Positions 8,474 through 16,952 of a stretch of DNA of 64,000 nucleotides are shown here, one piece after another. The position numbers and the translations under genes were made by a program. Origin of the DNA: Actinomycetota bacterium. GTDB taxonomy: Bacteria > Actinomycetota > Actinomycetes > Mycobacteriales > Micromonosporaceae. Position 1 is the stretch's first letter. The number at the start of each line of letters is the position of its first letter. The stretch lies in the NCBI GenBank assembly GCA_005885555.1, contig VAWN01000033.1:150118-214117 (forward strand). The letters are read 5' to 3'. A model generated the notes under the pieces. It was not told the origin of the DNA. It saw only the letters and a program-made list of their open reading frames with translations, and ran no database searches.

Positions 8474-8521
8474 GATCTTGGACGCCGGTACCCCTTGCAA
8501 GGGGTACGAGCGTCCAAGATC
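8474..8521. repeat. 48-bp palindromic hairpin element, copy 1
   Basis: Perfect 12-bp outer arms (GATCTTGGACGC / GCGTCCAAGATC pattern, with one end at 8521), a 2x2 internal mismatch, then a 9-bp inner stem GTACCCCTT/AAGGGGTAC. It lies between the stop of thrS and the start of the RHH gene on the minus strand, where it could act as terminator. A second copy with the same outer arms, the same 24-nt inner length and compensatory changes is at 34015-34062. Confidence 0.85.
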
Positions 8522-8526
8522 CGCGG

Positions 8527-10533
8527 TCAGCCCGCCGACGGGCCGGCGTTGGTACGGGACCGGACCACCTCGACGACGTGGGCCACCGCCTCGTCCAGGG
8601 GTACCCCGTTGCGCTGCGAGCCGTCCCGGTAGCGGAAGGACACCGTGCCGGCCGCGACGTCGTCGTCGCCCGCGATCGCCATGAACGGGATCTTCTGCTG
8701 CTGGGCGGTGCGGATCTTCTTCTGCATCCGCTCGTCGGACTCGTCGACCTCGGCGCGGATCCCGGCCGACCGGAGCCGGTCGACGAACGCGGACAGGTAC
8801 GGCGCATGATCGTCGCGGATCGGGATCCCCACCACCTGTACCGGTGCCAGCCAGGCCGGAAACGCACCGGCGTAGTGCTCGGTCAACACGCCGAAGAACC
8901 GCTCGATCGAGCCGAACAGCGCCCGGTGGATCATGATCGGCCGCTGCCGGGTACCGTCTGCCGCCTGGTACTCCAGCCCGAAGCGCTCGGGCAGGTTGAG
9001 GTCCACCTGGATGGTGGACATCTGCCAGGTACGGCCGATCGCATCCTTCGCCTGCACCGAGATCTTCGGCCCGTAGAAGGCGGCGCCGCCCGGGTCGTCG
9101 ACGAGAGTCAGGCCGGAGGCCGACGCCGCCTCGCGCAGCGCCGACGTCGCGGTCTCCCAGTGCTCGTCGGAGCCGACGAACTTCTCCTCGTTGCGGGTCG
9201 ACAGCTCCAGGTAGAAGTCTTCCAGGCCGTAGTCGCGCAGCAGGTCCAGGACGAAGCGCAGCAGCGACTTCAGCTCACCCTGCAACTGCTCGGGCGTGCA
9301 GTAGATGTGCGCGTCGTCCTGGGTCATCCCCCGCACCCGGGTCAGCCCGTGTACCACGCCGGACTTCTCGAACCGGTAGACGGTGCCGAACTCGAACAGG
9401 CGCATCGGCAGATCGCGGTACGACCGGCCGCGGGACCGGAAGATCAGGTTGTGGAACGGGCAGTTCATCGGTTTGAGGTAGTAGTTGGCACCCTCCAGCT
9501 CCATCGGCGGGTACATGCTGTCGGCGTACCAGCCCAGGTGCCCGGAGACCTCGAACAGGTGCCCCCTGGTGATGTGCGGGGTGTTCACGAACGAGTACCC
9601 GGCGGCCTCGTGCTGCTCCCGCGAGTAGTTCTCCAGCTCGCGCCGGATGATGCCGCCCTTGGGGTGGAACACCGCGAGGCCGGAGCCGATCTCCTCGGGG
9701 AAGCTGAACAGGTCCAGCTCGGCGCCCAGCTTGCGGTGGTCGCGCCGGGCCGCCTCCTCCAGCAGCTTCAGGTACTCCTTGAGCTGGTCGCGGGTCGGCC
9801 AGGCGGTGCCGTACACCCGCTGCAGCTGGGGGTTCTTCTCGGACCCGCGCCAGTACGCGGCGGCCGTGCGCATGAGCCGGAACGCCCCGATGAGCCGGGT
9901 CGACGGCAGGTGCGGCCCCCGGCACAGGTCGCCCCAGCAGCGCTCGCCGGTCTTCGCGTCGAGGTTGTCGTAGATCGTCAGCTCGCCGCCGCCGACCTCC
10001 ATCACCTCGCTGGCGTCGACGTCGCCCTTGAGGTCGACCAGTTCCAACTTGTACGGCTCGTCCGCCAGCTCGGCCTTGGCCTGGTCGAGGGAGTCGAAGC
10101 GGCGGCGCCGGAAGACCTGGCCGGCCTTGATGATCTCCTGCATCCGCTTTTCGAGCTTGTCGAGGTCTTCCGGCTGGAACGGCCGGGCCACGTCGAAGTC
10201 GTAGTAGAAGCCGTTCTCGATCGGCGGCCCGATGCCGAGCTTCGCCTCGGGGAACGTGTCCTGTACCGCCTGCGCCAGCACGTGCGCCGTGGAGTGCCGC
10301 AGCACGCCGAGCCCGTCCGGCGAGTCGATCGTCACCGGCTCGACGGGCGTGTCCGCCTCGGGTACCCACGAAAGGTCGCGTAGCCGGCCGGACGGGTCGC
10401 GGACGACCACGGCGGCCTTGGGTCCGGTGGCCGGCGCGCCGGCCGCGGCGACCGCGTCCGCGGCGGCGGTACCGGCGGGAACCACGACAGAGTCGGCCAC
10501 GACAGCACTCCTTAGCTCCAACTGTTCAGCCAT
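8527..10533 (-). CDS. thrS: Threonyl-tRNA synthetase
   Basis: 668 residues, the normal length. In order: a TGS-like N terminus, the editing domain with [11 protein letters not shown], class II motif 1 region, catalytic zinc site beginning MNCPFHN, motif 2 [14 protein letters not shown], motif 3 [11 protein letters not shown], and the C-terminal anticodon-binding domain. It charges tRNA-Thr in the cytoplasm. ATG 10533 opens the 62-bp divergent region with the methyltransferase gene. I saw no T-box leader in that gap. The 48-bp hairpin just downstream may end transcription. Confidence 0.97.
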   Translation of the reverse strand: MAEQLELRSAVVADSVVVPAGTAAADAVAAAGAPATGPKAAVVVRDPSGRLRDLSWVPEADTPVEPVTIDSPDGLGVLRHSTAHVLAQAVQDTFPEAKLGIGPPIENGFYYDFDVARPFQPEDLDKLEKRMQEIIKAGQVFRRRRFDSLDQAKAELADEPYKLELVDLKGDVDASEVMEVGGGELTIYDNLDAKTGERCWGDLCRGPHLPSTRLIGAFRLMRTAAAYWRGSEKNPQLQRVYGTAWPTRDQLKEYLKLLEEAARRDHRKLGAELDLFSFPEEIGSGLAVFHPKGGIIRRELENYSREQHEAAGYSFVNTPHITRGHLFEVSGHLGWYADSMYPPMELEGANYYLKPMNCPFHNLIFRSRGRSYRDLPMRLFEFGTVYRFEKSGVVHGLTRVRGMTQDDAHIYCTPEQLQGELKSLLRFVLDLLRDYGLEDFYLELSTRNEEKFVGSDEHWETATSALREAASASGLTLVDDPGGAAFYGPKISVQAKDAIGRTWQMSTIQVDLNLPERFGLEYQAADGTRQRPIMIHRALFGSIERFFGVLTEHYAGAFPAWLAPVQVVGIPIRDDHAPYLSAFVDRLRSAGIRAEVDESDERMQKKIRTAQQQKIPFMAIAGDDDVAAGTVSFRYRDGSQRNGVPLDEAVAHVVEVVRSRTNAGPSAG

Positions 10534-10583
10534 CCGATGCTAGCTGTAGGGATCCGGCCGCTGCCGAGCGGCGCGGCGGCGGC

Positions 10584-10589
10584 TACATT
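10584..10589 (+). promoter_or_regulatory. -10 box TACATT, probable leaderless start of methyltransferase
   Basis: TACATT ends 6 nt before the GTG at 10596, and no Shine-Dalgarno sequence is present. The gap to divergent thrS is only 62 bp, so both promoters are compact. Confidence 0.45.
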
Positions 10590-10595
10590 GACGCC

Positions 10596-11747
10596 GTGGC
10601 GGCTTCTGATCTCGTCGGCGCGCTGCAGCGCCGCTACCAGACCTTCTTCGCGTCCCGGCCGGGGACGCCGTTCGCGGTCGTCGCCGGGGAGACACCGCAC
10701 CTGTTCGGGGCGGGCGAGCCGGCGTTCACCATCACCGTCCGGGACGGCCGGGGCGCCAAGGCGCTGGCCGCCCTCGACCAGTTCCGCGTCGCCGTGGCCT
10801 ACCTGCAGGGCTGGCTCGACGTCGACGGCGACCTGGTGGCCGCCCTGAAGATGCGCCAGTTCTTCAAGGACGTCCACCCGATCGCGTGGCTGACCAACTT
10901 CGCGCCGGCCCTGCTGCGTGGCCGCACCGAGCGCGACCGCCGGTCGATCTCCCACCACTACGACGAGGACTCCGAGTTCTTCCTGAACTTCCTGGACCAC
11001 CGGCACCGCTGCTACACCGAGGGCGTCTTCGCCTACGACGACGAGCCGCTGGAAGACGCGATGACCCGCAAGATGGAGCTCGCGGTCGAGGCGCTCGGGC
11101 TCAAGCCGGGCGACCAGGTGCTGGAGATCGGCGGCGGGTGGGGCGCGTTCGTCGAGTACGCGGCGCAGCGCGGGATCGAGGTCACCACGCTGACCCTGTC
11201 GAAGGAGTCCGAGCGGTATCTCAGCGAGCTGATCGAGCGGCAGAGCCTGCCGGCGCGGGTGGTGCGCGAGCACATCTTCCGGTACGAGGACGCGCGGCGG
11301 TACGACGCGATCGTGAACATGGGCGTGACCGAGCACCTGCCTGACTACCGCCGGACGATCCGCAAGTACGCCGAGTTGATCAAGCCGGGCGGCTCGGTGT
11401 ACCTCGACGCGCTGGCCATGCGCCGCAAGCGCACCGTCTCCACCTTCATGGCCCGGTACGTGTACCCGGGCGGCTCGTCGCCGCTGCTGCTGCACCAGTA
11501 CCTGAAGGAGGTGGCCCGGTCGCCGTTCGAGCTGATCAGCCTGGTGGACGACCGGCACAACTACTTCCTGACCTGCCAGCGCTGGGCGCAGCGGCTGGAT
11601 GCGGCGCGCGACGAGGTGGTCCGCCGCTGGGGTGAACCGCTGTACCGGCGGTTCCGTCTCTTCCTGTGGGGCTCCGCGGCCGGCTTCGACACCGGCCTCG
11701 TCCAGGCGTACCGGTGGGTGCTGCGGATGCCCCAGGCAGCAGCCTAG
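10596..11747 (+). CDS. Cyclopropane-fatty-acyl-phospholipid synthase family methyltransferase
   Basis: 383 residues. The N-terminal ~110 residues match the lipid-binding region of Cfa-type enzymes. SAM motif I is LEIGGGWGAF (about 176-185), followed by TLTLSKES and the catalytic-side MGVTEHL. Such enzymes add a methylene or methyl group from S-adenosylmethionine to unsaturated acyl chains of membrane lipids. It starts at GTG 10596, six bases after a TACATT box. The next gene follows after 26 bp with an AGGAGG site and is probably co-transcribed. The exact lipid product is not deducible; a methyltransferase acting on another lipid is possible. Confidence 0.85.
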   Translation: MAASDLVGALQRRYQTFFASRPGTPFAVVAGETPHLFGAGEPAFTITVRDGRGAKALAALDQFRVAVAYLQGWLDVDGDLVAALKMRQFFKDVHPIAWLTNFAPALLRGRTERDRRSISHHYDEDSEFFLNFLDHRHRCYTEGVFAYDDEPLEDAMTRKMELAVEALGLKPGDQVLEIGGGWGAFVEYAAQRGIEVTTLTLSKESERYLSELIERQSLPARVVREHIFRYEDARRYDAIVNMGVTEHLPDYRRTIRKYAELIKPGGSVYLDALAMRRKRTVSTFMARYVYPGGSSPLLLHQYLKEVARSPFELISLVDDRHNYFLTCQRWAQRLDAARDEVVRRWGEPLYRRFRLFLWGSAAGFDTGLVQAYRWVLRMPQAAA

Positions 11748-11773
11748 GCAGACTGAGTGAACCAGGAGGCGAC

Positions 11774-11989
11774 GTGCGCGGTTGGCTCTGGATCGTCATC
11801 GGGGCGCTGGTGGTACTCGTCGGAGCGGTGTGGACCCTGCAGGGCGTCGGCGTGCTCGGCGGGAGCGTGATGAGCGGCAAGACGCTGTGGGCGGTGATCG
11901 GGCCGATCGTCGCCGTGGTCGGTCTCGTGCTGATCGGCCTCGGGGTGCGCAGCCTGCGCCGGTCACCGACCGCCGGCACCGGCGGCTAG
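11774..11989 (+). CDS. Small two-TM membrane protein
   Basis: 71 residues: helix 1 about residues 3-23 (WLWIVIGALVVLVGAVWTLQ), a short GSVMSGK loop, helix 2 about 37-59, then a basic C terminus. GTG 11774 is chosen for the AGGAGG site ending 4 bp before it. Small proteins with this layout are widespread in actinobacteria and uncharacterised. It overlaps nothing and ends 3 bp from the convergent SDR stop. Co-transcription with the upstream methyltransferase is likely. Confidence 0.75.
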   Translation: MRGWLWIVIGALVVLVGAVWTLQGVGVLGGSVMSGKTLWAVIGPIVAVVGLVLIGLGVRSLRRSPTAGTGG

Positions 11990-11992
11990 CAG

Positions 11993-13006
11993 CTACCGGC
12001 CGGGCTGACGGCGCCGCAGCAGCGCGAGCCCCGCGGCCACGACCGCGGCGGCGCCAGCGGCCACCAGGCCGTGGTGGTGCGACGCCCACAGCTGCACGCT
12101 GCGGGTCTTGGCCTGGTCGTCGAAGCGGCCGTGGGCGCCGTAGTCCGGCTCGCGCGGACCGTCCGCCGGCTGCCACAGGTTCGCCGGCTGGTCCGGGTCG
12201 CGCGGCTGGTCGGTCTGCTGCGCGCGGTACCCGGTGCGGGCCAGGTAGCGGTCCAGCACGCCGGGGGCCACCGCGTTGGCGAGCAGCGTGGCGGCGGTCG
12301 AGCCGCCGACCCAGTACTCCCGGCGACGGGGGTGGTCGGCGGCGTGGACGACCCCGCGCGCCGCGAGCTCCGGCTGGTAGATCGGGGGTACCGGTTGGGC
12401 CTTGCGCCGCAGCCGGGACAGTACCCAGTCGAACTGCGGCGTGTTCACCGCCGGCAACTGCACCATGGTCACGTGCACGTTGCTCTTGTCGTGCAGCAGT
12501 TCGCAGCGCACCGACTCGGTGAAGCCCTGGATCGCGTGCTTGGCGCCGCAGTACGCGGACTGCAGCGGGATGCCGCGGTACGCCAGGGCGGAGCCGACCT
12601 GCACGACCGTGCCCCGGTCGCGGGGCAGCATCCGGCGCAGCGCCGCCCGGGTGCCGTACACGTAGCCGAGGTAGGTGACCTCGGTGACCCGCTTGAACTC
12701 CGCCGGTTCCAGCTGCATGAACGGCGCGAACGCCGAGGTGAACGCGTCGTTCACCCACACGTCGATCGGGCCCAGGGCGGCCTCCACGTGCTCCGCGGCC
12801 GCCTCGACCGCGGTCGGGTCGGCCACGTCGACCTCGATCGGCAGCGCGGTACCGCCCTCGGCCTCCACGTCCTTGGCGGCTCCGGCGAGCCCGTCCACAC
12901 CGCGCGCGAGGAGAGCCACCTTGGCGCCCCGCGCACCGTAGCGCCGGGCGACCGCCCGGCCGACCCCGCCACTGGCTCCGGTCACCACGACAACCTGCTG
13001 CGTCAT
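11993..13006 (-). CDS. SDR family oxidoreductase with C-terminal membrane helix
   Basis: 337 residues. The Rossmann motif TGASGGVG is at residues 9-16, a Ser in QVGSALAYRG and the catalytic YCGAKHA near residue 155. The last ~25 residues form a hydrophobic helix (LVAAGAAAVVAAGLALLRRR) that could tether the enzyme to the membrane. The ATG at 13006 is chosen because the Rossmann motif follows at once; the frame stays open for ~280 codons upstream but reads across other genes. The substrate is unknown. This length and tail are typical of a widespread actinobacterial SDR subgroup. Confidence 0.85.
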   Translation of the reverse strand: MTQQVVVVTGASGGVGRAVARRYGARGAKVALLARGVDGLAGAAKDVEAEGGTALPIEVDVADPTAVEAAAEHVEAALGPIDVWVNDAFTSAFAPFMQLEPAEFKRVTEVTYLGYVYGTRAALRRMLPRDRGTVVQVGSALAYRGIPLQSAYCGAKHAIQGFTESVRCELLHDKSNVHVTMVQLPAVNTPQFDWVLSRLRRKAQPVPPIYQPELAARGVVHAADHPRRREYWVGGSTAATLLANAVAPGVLDRYLARTGYRAQQTDQPRDPDQPANLWQPADGPREPDYGAHGRFDDQAKTRSVQLWASHHHGLVAAGAAAVVAAGLALLRRRQPGR

Positions 13007-13068
13007 GGCGTCTACGTTCCCGGCCCGCGGCCGGTCGAACCACCTACCCGCCGGGCCCGTGAGGCAGC

Positions 13069-13575
13069 TCAGGGTCCCGGTGGCCGGGTCGGCGCACGCC
13101 GGCCGAGGAACGGCAGCACGTACCAGAGAAAGATGTACAGCACCGCGAGCCCGGCGACGATGAGCGCGGCGGTCGGCTGGTGCAGCACCACGTCCACGAC
13201 CACGAACACCGCGCCCAGCATGGCCAGCAGCAGGCAGCCCAGCCCGAGCATGGCCAGCGTGGATCCGGTCTGCACCAGCTGCGGCTTGCGCCCCTTGCGG
13301 AACACCAGGCGGTGGTAGCTGACCGGGGCGATGAGCAGCGCGGTCGCCGCGGCCGCCGCCACGAGGGTACCGACGTAGACCCCCCGGTCGGTCTCGGTGG
13401 CCTGGGTGAACCGGTTGGTGAACGGCAGGGTGAGCAGGAACGCGAACAGGATCTGCACGCCGGTCTGCGCGACCCGCAGCTCCTGGAGCAGCTCGGTGAA
13501 GTTGCGGTCCCAGCGCTCCAGTTCGGTCTCGTCGCGGCCGCTGTACTGCGTCGCCGCGGGTTCCCACCCGGACAT
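13069..13575 (-). CDS. DUF6328-like four-helix membrane protein
   Basis: About 168 residues. An acidic N terminus (SGRDETELERWDRNFTELLQ) is followed by four hydrophobic helices, with the conserved-looking loop YHRLVFRKGRK between helices 2 and 3. This matches my recollection of the DUF6328 family; no function is known. ATG 13575 is preferred to GTG 13581: a minus-strand TAGGTT lies exactly 6 nt before the ATG and no ribosome site is seen, suggesting a leaderless message. Confidence 0.72.
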   Translation of the reverse strand: MSGWEPAATQYSGRDETELERWDRNFTELLQELRVAQTGVQILFAFLLTLPFTNRFTQATETDRGVYVGTLVAAAAATALLIAPVSYHRLVFRKGRKPQLVQTGSTLAMLGLGCLLLAMLGAVFVVVDVVLHQPTAALIVAGLAVLYIFLWYVLPFLGRRAPTRPPGP

Positions 13576-13581
13576 GACCAC

Positions 13582-13617
13582 AACCTACCCGGCTGCGCGG
13601 GCGGCGCAGCCGGGTAG
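13582..13617 (-). terminator. 14-bp hairpin (13585-13617) overlapping the -10 box of the next gene
   Basis: Arms CTACCCGGCTGCGC (13585-13598) and GCGCAGCCGGGTAG (13604-13617) enclose a 5-nt loop. Reading the minus strand, it lies after the PfpI gene and its distal arm runs into TAGGTT (13587-13582), the probable -10 of the DUF6328 gene. Terminator and next promoter share bases. Confidence 0.6.
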
Positions 13618-13629
13618 CGGAATCCGGGG

Positions 13630-14196
13630 TTACCGTCGGGCCTCGGCCGGGTGGCGGCCCTCCGCGAACTCCTCGACGACCTTCGCGCAGAACTGCGGAA
13701 GATCGTCGGGCTTTCGGCTGGTCACCAGGCCGTTGTCGACGTGCACCTGCTCGTCGACCCAGGTGCCCCCGGCGTTGCGGATGTCGGTCTGCAGGCTCGG
13801 CCACGAGGTGACCGTGCGGCCCCGTAGGGCGTCGGCCTCGACCAGCATCCACGGTCCGTGGCAGATCGCACCGACCGGCTTGCCGGCCTGGAAGAACGAC
13901 TTGACGAAGGCGACCGCGCGCGGGTCGGTGCGCAGATGGTCCGGGTTCGCCACGCCGCCGGGCAGCAGCAGGGCGTCGTAGTCGTCCGGGTCGGCCTGGT
14001 CGACCGTGCGCTCCACCGGGTACGTGTTGGTCTTGTCCTGGTGCTGCACGGCCTGGATGCGGCCGGACTTGATCGAGATCAGCTCCGGCTGCGCACCGGC
14101 CTTCTCCACGGCCGCGCGCGGCTCGGTGTATTCGACCTCCTCGACCCCGTCGGTCGCCAGGATCGCGACGCGTCGGCCGTCAAGTTCGTGTGCCAT
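13630..14196 (-). CDS. PfpI/DJ-1 family type 1 glutamine amidotransferase-like protein
   Basis: 188 residues. The nucleophile elbow AICHGPWML holds the conserved Cys-His near residue 112, with an acidic residue in DGVEEVEY near the N terminus, as in PfpI/YhbO proteins. Members have been described as intracellular protease-like or deglycase/glyoxalase enzymes in stress defence; which applies here is not decidable from sequence. GGAGGG lies 9 bp before the ATG. It is a single gene, divergent from a lipoprotein and followed by a strong hairpin. Confidence 0.88.
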   Translation of the reverse strand: MAHELDGRRVAILATDGVEEVEYTEPRAAVEKAGAQPELISIKSGRIQAVQHQDKTNTYPVERTVDQADPDDYDALLLPGGVANPDHLRTDPRAVAFVKSFFQAGKPVGAICHGPWMLVEADALRGRTVTSWPSLQTDIRNAGGTWVDEQVHVDNGLVTSRKPDDLPQFCAKVVEEFAEGRHPAEARR

Positions 14197-14305
14197 GGTA
14201 CGAATCCCTCCATCGCGGTGGTTTCTGGCCGTCTCCCTCCCCCGTTTCCACCGGGTCCGGCGGCAAACCCGGGAACCCGGGCCGGGCTCCGCCCGTCCAA
14301 CCCGC

Positions 14306-14833
14306 ATGCGACGTTTCCACCGGATCGTGCCGATGCTCACCCTGCTGCTCGTCGGACTGGCGGGCTGTTCCAGCGCCGCCACACCCGGCGCAGCCGCCGG
14401 CTCCGGTGCGGCCGACCCGTCCGGGTCCGCGGCCAGCCCGCCGAGCACCCCGGGCGCCGGCTCCGCGGGTGGTTCCGGCACCGGCGGGGGTACCGACGCC
14501 GCCTGCCCCAAGGGCGTGCAGCGCGGCGAGGTGACGGTGACCGAGGTGGACAACCACACCTCGGTGTGCCTGAGCAAGGGCACCAGGCTGGACGTCTACC
14601 TGCACGCGCGGATGGACCAGCAGTGGTCGAAGCCGACGCCGCAGTTGGCGGTACTGCAACCGACCGCGAACGGCCGGGGCGCGCTCGCGATCGGCGTGAC
14701 CGCCGGTTTCTTCACGGCGGCGTCGACCGGACAGACCCGGGTCACCGCGCAACTTGCGCCGTGCAAAGGGCCGAAACCGGGGCCGGCCTGCGACGCCGTC
14801 GAGCTGTTTGAAATTACGGTGACAGTTCGATGA
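14306..14833 (+). CDS. Secreted lipoprotein, unknown function
   Basis: 175 residues. A basic start MRRFHR, a hydrophobic stretch and the lipobox LAGC give a lipoprotein signal peptide cut before the Cys at about residue 21. A flexible Ala/Gly/Ser/Pro linker of ~45 residues follows, then a beta-rich ~100-residue domain (EVDNHTSVCLSKGTRLDVYL...) with four further cysteines. The end of the domain (VTAQLAPCKG...FEITVTV) resembles a bacterial chagasin-like or Ig-like fold, only a guess. ATG 14306 puts the signal at the terminus; the frame is open further upstream. Confidence 0.72.
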   Translation: MRRFHRIVPMLTLLLVGLAGCSSAATPGAAAGSGAADPSGSAASPPSTPGAGSAGGSGTGGGTDAACPKGVQRGEVTVTEVDNHTSVCLSKGTRLDVYLHARMDQQWSKPTPQLAVLQPTANGRGALAIGVTAGFFTAASTGQTRVTAQLAPCKGPKPGPACDAVELFEITVTVR

Positions 14834-14926
14834 GAAGAACCCTCGCCGGCACCCCATAATCCGCGAGGTGACATCCACAACTATTGACTGATCGTCTTCG
14901 ATGCCCCAGAGTTCGGCCCGACCCGA

Positions 14927-14942
14927 CGTCAGACAACTGACG
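14927..14942. promoter_or_regulatory. 16-bp dyad upstream of the large secreted protein
   Basis: CGTCAG-ACAA-CTGACG, a perfect 6-bp dyad, lies 70 bp before the start at 15012. TTGACT occurs at 14884-14889. The 178-bp gap otherwise shows nothing recognisable. It may be an operator for a Sec/Tat-exported product; the regulator is unknown. Confidence 0.3.
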
Positions 14943-15011
14943 CCGGGCTCCGGCGCGCCGCCCCGCGCGTCCGGTACCCCGTCTCATGCGTGACCCGCAG
15001 AAGGGACCGAC

Positions 15012-16898
15012 ATGACGCGCATCGTCGTACGCCGCCGGGCTCTGCGCCTCGGCTTGATCGGCGCCGCCGCCGCCGCACTAGTCGCCGGCGGCTTCGCCTG
15101 GGCCGGTAGCGCCCAGGCGAGCACCACGAACCCGTACGCGCCCGCATATCAGCACCCGTACCGGCACGGCGCGGTACCCACCCGCGATGCGCAGTCCCAG
15201 ATGCAGGGCTTCCGGGCCGCGCACCCCAACGCGAACATCCCCGCCGCGTCCGCGAACAACCTGCGCTACGGCGGCGGCGTCGACGGCATCGGCGTCACCA
15301 CCGGCAAGGAGAAGGTGTACCTCATCTTCTGGGGCTCGCAGTGGGGCGGCGCCGGCACCGACGGCAACGGCAACACCACGTTCGCCAATGACTCGACCGG
15401 CGTCGCGCCCCGGTTGCAGCAGCTGTTCAAGGGCATCGGCACCAACAACGAACTGTGGTCCGGTGTGATGACCCAGTTCTGCGAGGGCGTCGCCACCGGC
15501 TCGCAGACCTGCCCGGCCAACTCCGCGCACGTGGCCTACCCGACCGGCGGCACGCTGGCCGGTGTCTGGGCCAACACCGGATCGGCCGCGCCGAGCCAGG
15601 CCAACGGGCACCAGATCGGTACCGTCGCGGTCTCCGCGGCCACCCACTTCGGCAACACGACCGCGGCGTCGAACCGCAATGCGCAGTACATCGTGGTGTC
15701 GCCCAGCGGCACCCACCCGGACGGCTTCAACACCCCGGGCGGCGGCTTCTGCGCCTGGCACGACTGGAACGGTGACACCACCCTCAGCGGCGGCGCCGTC
15801 TCGTCCTCGGTCGGCGACATCGCCTTCCACAACATGCCCTACGTACCCGACGCGGGTGCCAGCTGCGGCGCCGGCTTCGTGAACCCGGGCAACAACCTCG
15901 ACGGCGTGACGATCGTCGACGGGCACGAGTACTCCGAGACGGTCACCGACCAGAACCCGCCCGGCGGCTGGACGGACAGCCAGGGCGAGGAGAACGCCGA
16001 CAAGTGCGCGTGGATCCAGTCCGGCCAGGGCGCCTCGGCGAACGTCAGCTTCGGCACCGGTACCTTCGCGATGCAGTCGACGTGGAGCAACGACTTCAAC
16101 AACGGCACCGGCGGCTGCCAGATCTCGCACCCGATCGTGGGCGGCGGCGGTGGCGGCAACACCGTCACGGTCACCAACCCGGGCAACCAGGCCGGCACCG
16201 TCGGCACCCCGGTGAGCCTGCAGATCCACGCCACCGACTCGTCCTCGACCGCCACGCTGACCTTCTCGGCCACCGGGCTGCCGGGCGGCCTGTCGATCAG
16301 CTCGTCGGGCCTGATCTCCGGTACCCCGACGACCGGCGGCATGTTCAACACGACGGTCACCGCGACCGACAACACCGGCGCGTCCGGTAGCACGTCGTTC
16401 AGCTGGACGATCAGCGGTGGTGGCGGCGGCGGCTGCGCCAGTCCCGGCCAGAAGCTGGGCAACCCCGGCTTCGAGTCCGGCAACACCGTGTGGGCGGCGA
16501 CCGCCGGCGTCATCGGCCAGTGGGGCAACCAGGGTCAGCCGACCCACGGCGGCACCTGGAACGCCTGGATGGACGGGTACGGCACCACGCACACCGACAC
16601 GCTGAGCCAGACGGTGAGCCTGCCGGCCGGCTGCTCGTCGTACACCTTCACGTTCTGGCTGCACATCGACACCGCCGAGACCACCACCTCGACGGCGTTC
16701 GACAAGCTGACCGTCACCGCGGGCGGCACCAGCCTGGCGACCTTCTCCAACCTGAACAAGGCGTCCGGGTACAGCCAGAAGTCGTTCAGCCTGGCCGCGT
16801 TCGCCGGGCAGAGCGTCACGTTGAAGTTCACCGGTACCGAGGACGTCTCGCTGCAGACCTCGTTCGTGGTCGACGACACGGCGGTCAACGTGTCCTGA
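15012..16898 (+). CDS. Large secreted protein with HEYSE motif, Ig-like domain and C-terminal jelly-roll-like module
   Basis: 628 residues with a signal peptide ([21 protein letters not shown] ... AQA). Residues ~80-370 form a Cys-containing domain with [11 protein letters not shown] and the His/Glu cluster [15 protein letters not shown]. HExxE invites a metallopeptidase-like reading, and the domain resembles EXORDIUM-like/phosphate-induced proteins in my memory; neither is certain. After a Gly-rich linker comes a putative Ig domain (ending ISGTPTTGG...FSWTISGG), a second Gly linker, then a beta-rich C-terminal module starting NPGFESGN, typical of carbohydrate-binding jelly rolls. An AAGGGA site precedes the ATG. 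It probably acts on or binds extracellular polymers. Confidence 0.78.
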   Translation: MTRIVVRRRALRLGLIGAAAAALVAGGFAWAGSAQASTTNPYAPAYQHPYRHGAVPTRDAQSQMQGFRAAHPNANIPAASANNLRYGGGVDGIGVTTGKEKVYLIFWGSQWGGAGTDGNGNTTFANDSTGVAPRLQQLFKGIGTNNELWSGVMTQFCEGVATGSQTCPANSAHVAYPTGGTLAGVWANTGSAAPSQANGHQIGTVAVSAATHFGNTTAASNRNAQYIVVSPSGTHPDGFNTPGGGFCAWHDWNGDTTLSGGAVSSSVGDIAFHNMPYVPDAGASCGAGFVNPGNNLDGVTIVDGHEYSETVTDQNPPGGWTDSQGEENADKCAWIQSGQGASANVSFGTGTFAMQSTWSNDFNNGTGGCQISHPIVGGGGGGNTVTVTNPGNQAGTVGTPVSLQIHATDSSSTATLTFSATGLPGGLSISSSGLISGTPTTGGMFNTTVTATDNTGASGSTSFSWTISGGGGGGCASPGQKLGNPGFESGNTVWAATAGVIGQWGNQGQPTHGGTWNAWMDGYGTTHTDTLSQTVSLPAGCSSYTFTFWLHIDTAETTTSTAFDKLTVTAGGTSLATFSNLNKASGYSQKSFSLAAFAGQSVTLKFTGTEDVSLQTSFVVDDTAVNVS

Positions 16899-16908
16899 GT
16901 AGATCGTG

Positions 16909-16945
16909 AGTAGCGGGCGCCGGCTCCCCCGGCGCCCGCTACTGT
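16909..16945 (+). terminator. 15-bp stem terminator whose right arm contains the next -10 box
   Basis: Perfect arms AGTAGCGGGCGCCGG (16909-16923) and CCGGCGCCCGCTACT (16929-16943) with loop CTCCC. TACTGT (16940-16945) overlaps the end of the right arm and lies 7 nt before the GTG of the aldo-keto reductase, so termination and initiation signals are interlocked. Confidence 0.7.
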
Positions 16946-16952
16946 GTGCGGG

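Noticed and set aside
8474-8521. Simple rho-independent terminator of thrS
   Set aside because: Possible locally, but the second copy lies between divergent genes and the covariation suggests a mobile or conserved element, so it is listed as a repeat.
10534-10595. T-box leader for thrS
   Set aside because: Only 62 bp are available and no T-box core sequence or specifier hairpin is visible.
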